Part shown: one piece after another, positions 17,419 through 25,334 of the stretch
Layout: every line of letters begins with the position of its first letter
How positions within the stretch are numbered: position 1 is the stretch's first letter
The notes under the pieces: generated by a model
Told to the model about the DNA's origin: nothing
Databases searched by the model: none
Seen by the model: the letters and a program-made list of their open reading frames with translations, nothing else
Translations under genes and position numbers: made by a program
Assembly: GCA_021203365.1 (NCBI GenBank)
Contig: JAJQBI010000058.1
Coordinates: 21,083 to 85,082 of the forward strand
Origin: Clostridiales bacterium
GTDB lineage: Bacteria > Bacillota > Clostridia > Lachnospirales > Lachnospiraceae
DNA length: 64,000 nt
Direction: 5' to 3'

Positions 17419-18723
17419 ATGACAATTGTAGTATTATTTTTTGCTGGTTTTATTCTCGCTGTTGTGTTGGGGCAGCGTCTGAAAATCAATGCGGGTATTG
17501 TGGCTGTTGCGATCGGTTTTGTTCTGACCTGGATTTTTGGAGGGGAAGACGCTGCTACATCGACGACATTTATCAAATCGTTTCCTGTAACACTGTTCTG
17601 GAATTATTCTATGCCGGTTATCTTTTATGCTTTTGCAAATGCGAACGGCACGTTAAATACGATGGGTAAGAAGATTTCCTATCAATTCAGGAATGCCCGC
17701 TGGGCTCTGCCGATTGCCATGACTGTTGTTGCAGCCGTTGTGGCGGCTGCAGGTGCCGGTACGATGAATACCTTTATCGTAGCTCCTCTGGCATGGGGAT
17801 TATGTCTGGCAGCAGGCGTAACGCCTCTGATCATTCCCGTTGCTTTGTGGTGCGGTTCCTTTATCGGTGCATTCCTTCCCTGGACTTCAAATGGCGCTCT
17901 GCTGTCAGGTATGTATTCAGAGTATCTGACCGGTGTAGACCCCATGGCAATGTCCGTCAGAGTTTGTGTTTACTATGCACTGTTTGCAATTATTTTCCTG
18001 GCAATCATGTATTTTGTAACGAAAGCCTGGAAACTGGATGATTCCGGACAGGAAGACTTTATGAGCAAGCCGGAGCCTTTTACCAGGGAGCAGACAGCTA
18101 CGCTTATCACCATCGTAGTTTGCATCGGTGTTCTGTTGCTCCCAAGTATTATCAATCAGTTTGCTCCGAACGCAGTTTGTAAATGGATGAGCAGTAACCT
18201 GACTCTTCCTGTTACATCGGTTGCAGGTATCAGCGTTGTGGCAGTAATAGGAGGCGTCAAACTGAAAGATGTCTTTGAAAAATATGTAAACTGGAATATG
18301 ATCCTGATGATCACTGGCATGGGTATGTACTGTACGCTTGCAAGTTCTCTGGGTGTGGTAGCTACTCTGGGTGATGTTTTGCAGACGCTTCCGTCCTTCT
18401 TATTTGCGCCCTGTATCAGTTTGATCGGCTCTGCTCTGAGTCTGGTTACATCAGCCAGCACAGTTCAGCCGCTGCTGTTCTCCATGATCCCTTCTCTGGC
18501 CAGTGCGGCAGGCTGTTCAATGGAGGCTTTGGTAGTTCCTATGATGCTTGGTGTAGGTGTTACATCGATCAGCCCTGTATCGACAGGAGGAGCGGCATGT
18601 CTGATTGGCGCCCCCGGTGAAACATCTCAGAAACTGTTCTCCAAGATGCTGATCATCGCAGTTATCCTGATGGGGGTAAGTGCACTGATTTCCGCAACGC
18701 CCCTGGTACGCATCGGACTCTGA
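17419..18723 (+). CDS. SLC13/MatC-like secondary carrier, copy 2
   Basis: 434 residues, about 11-12 membrane helices. The ATG at 17419, with AAAGGAG upstream, is chosen over an upstream frame at 17350 that lacks a ribosome site. QRLKINAGIVAVAIGFVLTW near the N-terminus matches the same position in carrier copy 1 (WKFKMNTGIIAMVFAFVIG). Late in the protein STVQPLLFSMIPSLA and SISPVSTGGAACLIGAP mirror copy 1. It is co-directional with the GREs, 80 bases after GRE 2, and ends in a terminator, closing the GRE1-GRE2-carrier operon. A carboxylate or other small-anion substrate is the family expectation. Confidence 0.82.
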   Translation: MTIVVLFFAGFILAVVLGQRLKINAGIVAVAIGFVLTWIFGGEDAATSTTFIKSFPVTLFWNYSMPVIFYAFANANGTLNTMGKKISYQFRNARWALPIAMTVVAAVVAAAGAGTMNTFIVAPLAWGLCLAAGVTPLIIPVALWCGSFIGAFLPWTSNGALLSGMYSEYLTGVDPMAMSVRVCVYYALFAIIFLAIMYFVTKAWKLDDSGQEDFMSKPEPFTREQTATLITIVVCIGVLLLPSIINQFAPNAVCKWMSSNLTLPVTSVAGISVVAVIGGVKLKDVFEKYVNWNMILMITGMGMYCTLASSLGVVATLGDVLQTLPSFLFAPCISLIGSALSLVTSASTVQPLLFSMIPSLASAAGCSMEALVVPMMLGVGVTSISPVSTGGAACLIGAPGETSQKLFSKMLIIAVILMGVSALISATPLVRIGL

Positions 18724-18732
18724 AGTTTTGGA

Positions 18733-18771
18733 AAAACTGCATGGACATGAAAAGAGTCCATGCGGTTTTTT
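18733..18771 (+). terminator. Terminator after GRE1-GRE2-carrier operon
   Basis: An AAAAC-GCATGGAC arm pairs with GTCCATGC-GGTTTT (a near-perfect stem of about 13 pairs) and is followed by a run of six T. It separates the carrier gene from the UroD-like gene, which therefore needs its own promoter or read-through. Confidence 0.85.
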
Positions 18772-18839
18772 GATTAGGTGAACCGTTTGATAGTGTAAAG
18801 TAAAATACGAAAAATCAGACAAAAAATAGGAGAAAAAAG

Positions 18840-19946
18840 ATGAATCGTATTCCGTTTAATGAAAATGAAATGACCGTAATAGGAAAATATCCGGCAAGAG
18901 GGGAGAACCCCAGTATGTTGAAGCTGGACACACCGGTAACTCCCAGGGAAAATATGCTGGCGTTGTATCGGAGAGAAAAACCGCTTTGGATTCCAGAGTT
19001 CTTTGAGATGAAAGCGTTTGCCCCTAATGTGCTGCCGGAGAACAAAGTCCGGGGTATGGTGATGGAAACGTTAAAAATGCCGAAGGAGGAATTTGGCGGT
19101 CCGGATATGTTTGGTGTAGACTGGATCTTTATGCCGGAAGCAGGCGGTTCTATGGTGCGTCCCGGTACACCGAAGGTGCCGGACCTGTCCCGCTGGGAGG
19201 AATATGTTACATTACCGGATCCTGACAGCTGGGATTGGGTGGGAAGCCGGGAGTCCAACCAGGAACTGATTGAAAAAAATTATGGGCGTGAAGCTATGAG
19301 GCTCACGATCTATACCGGTTTTTTTGAACGCCTGATTTCCTGGATGGATTTTGAGGATGCGGCAGTTGCGATGATTGATGAGGATCAGAAGGAAGACGTA
19401 CACAGAGTCTTTTCTTATCTGGCGGATCTGTATATCAGAATAATCGGTCATGTGAAGGAGAATTTTCCCGTGGATATCCTGCAGCTTCACGATGACTGGG
19501 GTTCTCAGATGGCTCCGTTTTTCTCCCTGGATGTGGTGCGGGAGATGATCGTACCTCATTTGAAGAAGGTAGTGGATTTCTGCCATGAAAAAGGGATGTT
19601 TTTTGATCTTCATTCCTGTGGTATGAATAAGAAACTGGTTCCTGCCATGATTGAAGCGGGAGTAGACAGCTGGCAGCCCCAGATCATTAACGATACCTGG
19701 GATATCTGCCGTACATACGGAGATCAGATCATTATCAACGTAATTCCGAAAAATACGCCAAAAGGCCTGGTTTCAGAAGAATATGACCGGATGGCGAAAG
19801 AATGGGTAGACGATAACTTTGAGCTTTTCTGCAATCATCCGTTTATCCTGCTGCCTACGCCCATGGATCCTTTTGGAAAAACTTATGTAGATCCTCAGTT
19901 TATTGCAGGCGCGTATCGTTACAGCCGGGAAAAACTGGATCATTAA
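18840..19946 (+). CDS. UroD-superfamily (MtaA/CmuA-like) protein 1
   Basis: 368 residues of the uroporphyrinogen decarboxylase superfamily, closer in feel to the corrinoid/CoM methyltransferase-type members than to haem-pathway HemE. Visible are LQLHDDWGSQMAPF and the putative metal site HSCG (H258, C260) in FFDLHSCGMNKKLVP. MtaA/MtbA-type enzymes use His-x-Cys plus a late Cys as zinc ligands; I see no Cys in the late region of this protein. AGGAG lies before the ATG. It sits between the GREs and the activase. No corrinoid protein gene is nearby, so a methyl-transfer or decarboxylation step on a GRE substrate or product is open inference. Confidence 0.82.
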   Translation: MNRIPFNENEMTVIGKYPARGENPSMLKLDTPVTPRENMLALYRREKPLWIPEFFEMKAFAPNVLPENKVRGMVMETLKMPKEEFGGPDMFGVDWIFMPEAGGSMVRPGTPKVPDLSRWEEYVTLPDPDSWDWVGSRESNQELIEKNYGREAMRLTIYTGFFERLISWMDFEDAAVAMIDEDQKEDVHRVFSYLADLYIRIIGHVKENFPVDILQLHDDWGSQMAPFFSLDVVREMIVPHLKKVVDFCHEKGMFFDLHSCGMNKKLVPAMIEAGVDSWQPQIINDTWDICRTYGDQIIINVIPKNTPKGLVSEEYDRMAKEWVDDNFELFCNHPFILLPTPMDPFGKTYVDPQFIAGAYRYSREKLDH

Positions 19947-19981
19947 AAGCTGCCGATGGAAGATGATAAATTGTTATGACA

Positions 19982-19995
19982 GACAATGCATTGTC
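19982..19995. promoter_or_regulatory. 14-base perfect palindrome GACAATGCATTGTC before the activase gene
   Basis: Lies 35 bases upstream of the activase ATG in the 83-base gap after UroD-like gene 1. A perfect two-fold symmetric site of this length is typical of an operator. Its half-site ATTGTC recurs in the inverted repeat at 10286-10302. Confidence 0.55.
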
Positions 19996-20029
19996 AGAGA
20001 AAACTTAACCATTGTAGGAGCGGAAGAAA

Positions 20030-20989
20030 ATGCCTGAGAAAAAAACAATTGGTGAGCCTGCGGATCGCAGTGTCACCACCACTGTATTTAATATTCAGAC
20101 CTATTGTATTCATGATGGCCCTGGGATCCGAGTGACGGTTTTTGTAAAAGGGTGTCCCCTGCGCTGCACCTGGTGCGCAAATCCGGAATCGAACCTGCGC
20201 CGTCCCCAGCTGATGTTTTATAAGGACAAATGTACAGCATGCGGGCGCTGTGTGGAGGTCTGTCCGGAAAAAGCCATATCCATCGCAGAAAAAGATGGAA
20301 CCTATAAATCGTATACAGACCGCCAGCGCTGTGTGGATTGCGGAAAATGTGTGCCGGTGTGTTATCAGGAAGCCAGGGAGCTGGCAGGAACCACAACCTC
20401 TGTGGATGAGGTGATTAAGCGGGTGCTGAAGGACCGGCTGTTTTTGGAGACTTCCGGCGGCGGCATGACGATAAGCGGGGGTGAATGCCTGTATTGTCCT
20501 GATTTTACAGAAAACCTGTTAAAAGCAGCTCATGAGGAAGGCCTTCACACTGCAGTGGAAACCTGTAATTTTGCTTCTGTGCAGGTGATAGACCGTATTT
20601 ATCCTCACGTAGATCTGGCTCTGTGCGATATCAAGCACATGGATCCCGTAAAGCATAAAGAGTATACCGGGGTTTCAAATGGACAGATTTTAAGCAATAT
20701 TAAGCATATTTACCATGATCTTCATGTACCTGTGTGGATTCGTGTGCCGGTTATCCCTGATCACAACGATGATGAAGAGAATATCTCCGCTACGGCTGCG
20801 TTTGTCAGGGATCAGCTGGGGACGGATGTGCGGGTGTGTCTGTTGCCTTATCATCGGCTGGGAGAGTCAAAAAATGAAAGTCTGGGTAAAGAAATGGACT
20901 GGAGTATGGAATTACCCTCTGATGAGCATATGGAGAATCTGAAAACGCTGGTGGAAGGTTTTGGGCTGACAGTCCAGATCGGAGGGTGA
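20030..20989 (+). CDS. Glycyl radical enzyme activating enzyme (radical SAM)
   Basis: 319 residues. The radical SAM cluster motif CPLRCTWC supplies C42, C46 and C49 (CxxxCxxC), in the activase context VKGCPLRCTWCANPES. Next come two ferredoxin-type cluster motifs, CTACGRCVEVCPEKA and CVDCGKCVPVC, the insertion found in activases of non-PFL glycyl radical enzymes. SGGGMTISGGECL follows, a SAM-binding region. It would abstract hydrogen from the radical glycine of its GRE partner. It is the only activase in the window although there are three GREs, so it probably serves all of them. GGAG lies before the ATG. It is co-directional with the flanking UroD-like and PucR-type genes. Confidence 0.93.
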   Translation: MPEKKTIGEPADRSVTTTVFNIQTYCIHDGPGIRVTVFVKGCPLRCTWCANPESNLRRPQLMFYKDKCTACGRCVEVCPEKAISIAEKDGTYKSYTDRQRCVDCGKCVPVCYQEARELAGTTTSVDEVIKRVLKDRLFLETSGGGMTISGGECLYCPDFTENLLKAAHEEGLHTAVETCNFASVQVIDRIYPHVDLALCDIKHMDPVKHKEYTGVSNGQILSNIKHIYHDLHVPVWIRVPVIPDHNDDEENISATAAFVRDQLGTDVRVCLLPYHRLGESKNESLGKEMDWSMELPSDEHMENLKTLVEGFGLTVQIGG

Positions 20990-21097
20990 CATATTTGCAC
21001 ATTCATTTGGATATCTGGCAATACGGTTAAAGAAACTTGCTGGTGGGGGCTGCCTTGGAAACAGGTTTTGACAAGGTGAAAGAAGGTATATGGCGTT

Positions 21098-22681
21098 ATG
21101 TCTATATTTCAATTGTTGGAAAGTAAGCTTAACGAGAATGGCAGAGTCTTCTACAAGCGCTGTGCAGAAAGAAAAATCCGGATTAAATCCGTGGAGCTTT
21201 TAACGGGATATACAAAGCCTAAGGAGAATGTTATTTATATTAGCAATGAAAAAACGGCAGCGACGACGATCCAAAGGCAGAGGGGAAATTTTTCAGGGAA
21301 TTCGGGGATTTTTCTTGTATCGGCCAGTCCGTCTGAAAATAAGGTTTTGCAGGATCAGGCAGAAAAAAATGATCTGTCGATGCTTTTGTCGGATAAGTCT
21401 GAAATTGAGCTGAGCCTGTGTGCTGCGCAGGCTTTGAGTTACTACCTGGATGCGGAAGACTTTTTTAATACGCTGCATTCCTCCCGGGATCTGCCGGGGA
21501 TATTAAAGAAGCTGGCAGACTACCTGGGAGAGGAGATTATGCTGACGAACAGCTTTGGGAAATCTGTTTTTCAAACGCCTCATATGAGCGGTACATTAAA
21601 AAAAGAAATGTTAGCACAGTATTATGATATTATTTCCCGCCTGGAGAATCATAATCTGGATCAGCTGCTTCAGGAGCCGCCGGATTTCATCTATGTTAAG
21701 CTTCATCAGAAAGAAAATATTTATGGTGTGTTGTTTATTTCTTTAAAAAATGGAGTCCCCCATGATTATGAATGGATTCTGGAAAAACTGGAACCTTATC
21801 TGAACCGCATGCTTGCATCAAATATCCGGGCATATCCGAATGTGCCCCCTAAATTTTCCCTGCTTTGGAGGGATATTATGGAAGGCAAATACAGCTCCTC
21901 AGAGGAAATAAAAAAGAGGTTTACCCATTCCGGCTATGCAATCAGTACTTTTTTCAGACTTATGCTTATTCAGCTGAACCAGCCGGTGGAGCAGATAGAA
22001 TATATTTTCCTGCAGATCTATCCGGTTTTAAAACAGTTATTCCCAAATAGCCAGTTGACGATTTATATGGGTGTTATTGTGGTTTTGAACTGGGAAGAGC
22101 ACAGGAATTATTCTCCGGAACTCAGTAAAGAGGATGAATGGAGACTGGAGGAGCTGATGCGGGAATATGACGGATGGATCTGCATCGGCTGGGGATCAAG
22201 GAATATGCTTTGGCTGCCGCCATTATATCGGTATCTCCATAAAATCCTGAACATGCGGAATCAGATTCTTGAAACCAGCGACAAAGTCAGGATTATTCCA
22301 TATAGTCATTACTGTCCGTTTCTGCTGGTGGATATGTGTGCCCAGAACCTGCGGAATACAGCGGATATCCGGGATATTATGCTGCTGTGCCATCCGGCAG
22401 TCATTAACCTGTTCCGGTATGATCAGGCGCATAACACAAATCTGGAGGAGGTTTTGTTTTATTATATTATTAACCATCACAGCCTGGAGCAGACAGCACA
22501 AAGTCTGTATATGCACAGAAATACGGTAGCAAATAAAATCCGGAAAATCCGGGATATGATCCCAACGGACCTGAATGCTCCTGATATTCAGACGCACCTG
22601 TTAATCTCCCACTATATTCTGAAGTACGGCATTAACATTATTGATCCGAATTTTGTGAGTGAGCAGGAGGACAGACAGTAA
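21098..22681 (+). CDS. PucR-family transcriptional regulator, copy 2
   Basis: 527 residues with the same C-terminal arrangement as copy 1: CAQNLRNTADIRDIMLLCHP, FRYDQAHNTNLEEVLFYYI, then the helix-turn-helix HSLEQTAQSLYMHRNTVANK. The N-terminal half is unassigned and is probably the sensory part. It is co-directional with the activase before it and GRE 3 after it, in contrast to copy 1, which is divergent from its target. It likely governs the second half-module (GRE 3 and UroD-like 2) or cross-regulates both. Confidence 0.83.
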   Translation: MSIFQLLESKLNENGRVFYKRCAERKIRIKSVELLTGYTKPKENVIYISNEKTAATTIQRQRGNFSGNSGIFLVSASPSENKVLQDQAEKNDLSMLLSDKSEIELSLCAAQALSYYLDAEDFFNTLHSSRDLPGILKKLADYLGEEIMLTNSFGKSVFQTPHMSGTLKKEMLAQYYDIISRLENHNLDQLLQEPPDFIYVKLHQKENIYGVLFISLKNGVPHDYEWILEKLEPYLNRMLASNIRAYPNVPPKFSLLWRDIMEGKYSSSEEIKKRFTHSGYAISTFFRLMLIQLNQPVEQIEYIFLQIYPVLKQLFPNSQLTIYMGVIVVLNWEEHRNYSPELSKEDEWRLEELMREYDGWICIGWGSRNMLWLPPLYRYLHKILNMRNQILETSDKVRIIPYSHYCPFLLVDMCAQNLRNTADIRDIMLLCHPAVINLFRYDQAHNTNLEEVLFYYIINHHSLEQTAQSLYMHRNTVANKIRKIRDMIPTDLNAPDIQTHLLISHYILKYGINIIDPNFVSEQEDRQ

Positions 22682-22727
22682 CGGAGCATCTGTGCAACAG
22701 ATATTTTCATGGATACTTACCTGTCGG

Positions 22728-22750
22728 CACATTTTCCCATGTGATTTTTA
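22728..22750 (+). terminator. Weak terminator-like hairpin after PucR copy 2
   Basis: CACAT (22728-22732) pairs with ATGTG (22739-22743), followed by ATTTTTAT. The stem is only five pairs, so termination would be partial. It suggests that GRE 3 has its own promoter. Confidence 0.35.
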
Positions 22751-22860
22751 TACTTTTAGTTCAGATATTCCGGTGCAGACTTAATTAATAGCGTTTTATC
22801 CTTTTCGAGCTGATAAAATAAAAACATGCAGTAGCTTTCGATGAAAGGAGATGTGTTGTT

Positions 22861-25263
22861 ATGAATGAAAGAGTAAAAAAAATGAAAGACAGCCTGCGGG
22901 TCAGTAAATACCCGCTGTGTATTGAGCTGTTCCGACTGGCGAATGAATCTCTGGACATGACCGGAGGTGAGCCTATGGTTACCCGCCGTGCCAAGCTGCA
23001 CGAGCATATTCTGGACAATATTACGATTTTTATTGAGGAAGACGATCTTCTTTGCGGCTCCGGCGCCAGTAAGCCATTTGGTATGGAGATGCAGTATGAG
23101 TATGGTGTGTGGACAAAGGATGAGGTAGAGTCTTTAAAAAGTGAAATTTATACGATTGATCCGAAAGATGAGGAAGAGTTATATCAGCTGAACGACCGGT
23201 TTGCGAATAATGCTTTAAACAGCAACCTGGTGGACGCTCTGTCCAAATCACTTGGGATGAATGACAGAATGTGGCCTTTTATGAAATCAGGAGTTATTCT
23301 TCCGCCCTGGAAAGACAGAAAAGGTGGCTCCGGCGGTGGTTTTGCTATGTCCGGCTATGGACTGGGACCTGGATTTTTCCTGGTGTGCGTGGATTATGAG
23401 CGGATTTTAAAGGAAGGCGCAAAATCTGTAATCGCAGAGGCAGAAGAATGCCTGAAAAATCTGCGGTACACAGCCAGCGACAGTATTGACAAGCAAAATT
23501 ACTGGGAGGCCGTCATTCGTGTATTTAAAGCATGGGTTCGCTTTGCGGGACGGTATGCGGACCTGGCGGAGCAGATGGCTGGTGAGGAGAAGAATGAGAA
23601 GAGGAAGAAGGAGCTTCTGGAAATGGCCAGAATCTGCCGTAAAGTACCCAATGAGCCGGCGGAAACTTTCCCGGAGGCCATGCAGGCCTTCTGGTTTACT
23701 TTTCTTCTGGCGTGTCCCTCCCCGACTACCACAGCAGGAAGATTTGACCAGTATATGTATCCTTATTACCGCCATGACATTGACGCCGGTTTAATGACCG
23801 ACGAGGATATTCTGGAATATCTGGAAATTATGCGGTGTAAGGTGATGAAAATCAATCGGGTATCCGGCAAGGCCAATCGGGCGAAGAATTCCGGTATGGC
23901 AAAATGGTACAACTGGACCATAGGCGGCGTGGATGAACAGGGAAATGATGTTACCAATGAGCTGTCCTATCTGCTTCTGGAGTCCGCAAGGGACACCCAG
24001 CTGCCTCATTTTACCGTAACGGTCCGTGTTCATGAAAAGACGCCGGAAAAACTGATGTTAAAGGCTATTGAGGTCGTAAAAACCGGCCTTGGAATGCCCG
24101 CGTTTCTGAGTGATAAGAGTTACATTAATTTCTTTGTAGACGGCGGCATGGAAGTGGAAGAAGCCAGAGACTATTGTGCCACTGGCTGTGTAGACGGAAA
24201 TATTCCTGCAAAAACACGAAGCCAGGTAGTAACGTTCTTTATCATCGCCCAGGCATTTGATGTATTTATGCATAATGGATTCTGCCGTTATACAGGCGAG
24301 AATGTGGGCATTAAAACCGGCGATGTAACGAAAATGAAAACATTTGAGGAGTTTAAGGACGCGTTCTACGTACAGTTTGATTATCTTATGCACATGGCCG
24401 CAGAGCGGAACAATGTGGAGCTGATCGCAGAACGGGATCTGTTTCCCGATCCCTTCCGTTCTGCTTTAATGAAAGGCGGTGTGGCCAGCGGCAAGGATCT
24501 GCTGGATCGCCATTTTGATTTTGAAAACGGAAGCCTGCTTGGAGCTGTGGGCGGTGTGAACACAGGGGATTCTCTGGCGGCAATTAAGCTTCTGGTATTT
24601 GATCAGAAGAAATATACGATGGAGGAGCTGCTGACGGCATTGGATGCTGACTGGGAAGGGTATGAGGAAATGCGGGCAGATTTTATCGCTGCACCGAAAT
24701 ATGGAAATAATGATGATCTTCCGGATCAGCTGGTGGCTGAGGTATATCAGTTCTTTGCAGATACCTGCTATAAGATGGATACCGCTTACGGCGGAAAAGT
24801 AACGCCGAATGCCATCTCTATTTCGGCTCATCAGCCGGGCGGAGCCTGCACCGGCGCGACTCCGGATGGACGAAAAGGCGGAGATATTCTGGCAGACGCC
24901 TCCCTGTCTCCGGATCATGGCAAAGACGTAAATGGCCCGCTGGCAGTGCTGGAAAGTGCTATGAAAGTAAACCAGGATCCTTATCAGGGAACCCTGTTAA
25001 ACATGAAATTCCATCCGTCTGCATTAAAGACAGAGGAAGACTGTAAGAAACTTGGTTCTATGATTAAGACCTATCTGACAAACGGTGGCAAGCACATTCA
25101 GTTTAATGTGGTGAACAGAGAAGAAATGGTAGATGCAAAGGTGAATCCTGAATCTCATCCGGATCTGGTCGTTCGCGTAGCAGGCTACAGTGCGTACTTC
25201 ACCCGCTTAAGCACAGGAATTCAGGATGAAGTAATTAACAGGACGTCATTTGAGCAGGTTTGA
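22861..25263 (+). CDS. Glycyl radical enzyme 3, unassigned subfamily
   Basis: 800 residues with radical glycine G775 in RVAGYSAYF and thiyl cysteine C443 in TGCVDGNIPAKTRSQ, the third example here of Cys-x-Asp. GRFDQYMYPYYRHDID, MAKWYNWTIGG and GKHIQFNVVN are present. The start at 22861 has AAGGAG 11 bases upstream and aligns with GRE 1. In the N-terminal region (SKYPLCIELF, DLLCGSGASKPFGMEM) it is closer to GRE 1 than to GRE 2. The UroD-like gene 2 follows 71 bases later, so each GRE operon has its own UroD-like partner. The reaction is not known. Confidence 0.9.
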   Translation: MNERVKKMKDSLRVSKYPLCIELFRLANESLDMTGGEPMVTRRAKLHEHILDNITIFIEEDDLLCGSGASKPFGMEMQYEYGVWTKDEVESLKSEIYTIDPKDEEELYQLNDRFANNALNSNLVDALSKSLGMNDRMWPFMKSGVILPPWKDRKGGSGGGFAMSGYGLGPGFFLVCVDYERILKEGAKSVIAEAEECLKNLRYTASDSIDKQNYWEAVIRVFKAWVRFAGRYADLAEQMAGEEKNEKRKKELLEMARICRKVPNEPAETFPEAMQAFWFTFLLACPSPTTTAGRFDQYMYPYYRHDIDAGLMTDEDILEYLEIMRCKVMKINRVSGKANRAKNSGMAKWYNWTIGGVDEQGNDVTNELSYLLLESARDTQLPHFTVTVRVHEKTPEKLMLKAIEVVKTGLGMPAFLSDKSYINFFVDGGMEVEEARDYCATGCVDGNIPAKTRSQVVTFFIIAQAFDVFMHNGFCRYTGENVGIKTGDVTKMKTFEEFKDAFYVQFDYLMHMAAERNNVELIAERDLFPDPFRSALMKGGVASGKDLLDRHFDFENGSLLGAVGGVNTGDSLAAIKLLVFDQKKYTMEELLTALDADWEGYEEMRADFIAAPKYGNNDDLPDQLVAEVYQFFADTCYKMDTAYGGKVTPNAISISAHQPGGACTGATPDGRKGGDILADASLSPDHGKDVNGPLAVLESAMKVNQDPYQGTLLNMKFHPSALKTEEDCKKLGSMIKTYLTNGGKHIQFNVVNREEMVDAKVNPESHPDLVVRVAGYSAYFTRLSTGIQDEVINRTSFEQV

Positions 25264-25334
25264 TCGAACCAGGAGAATCTGGAATGAACTTTTTAAAGAA
25301 CTGATGATAAATGAAAAGGAGATGACTGGCAGTT

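Noticed and set aside
12499..25263. Naming the GREs as choline TMA-lyase, propanediol/glycerol dehydratase, hydroxyproline dehydratase or pyruvate formate-lyase
   Set aside because: The active-site motif differs (Cys-x-Asp, no GCVE), the expected partner genes are missing, and no PFL-type double cysteine is present.
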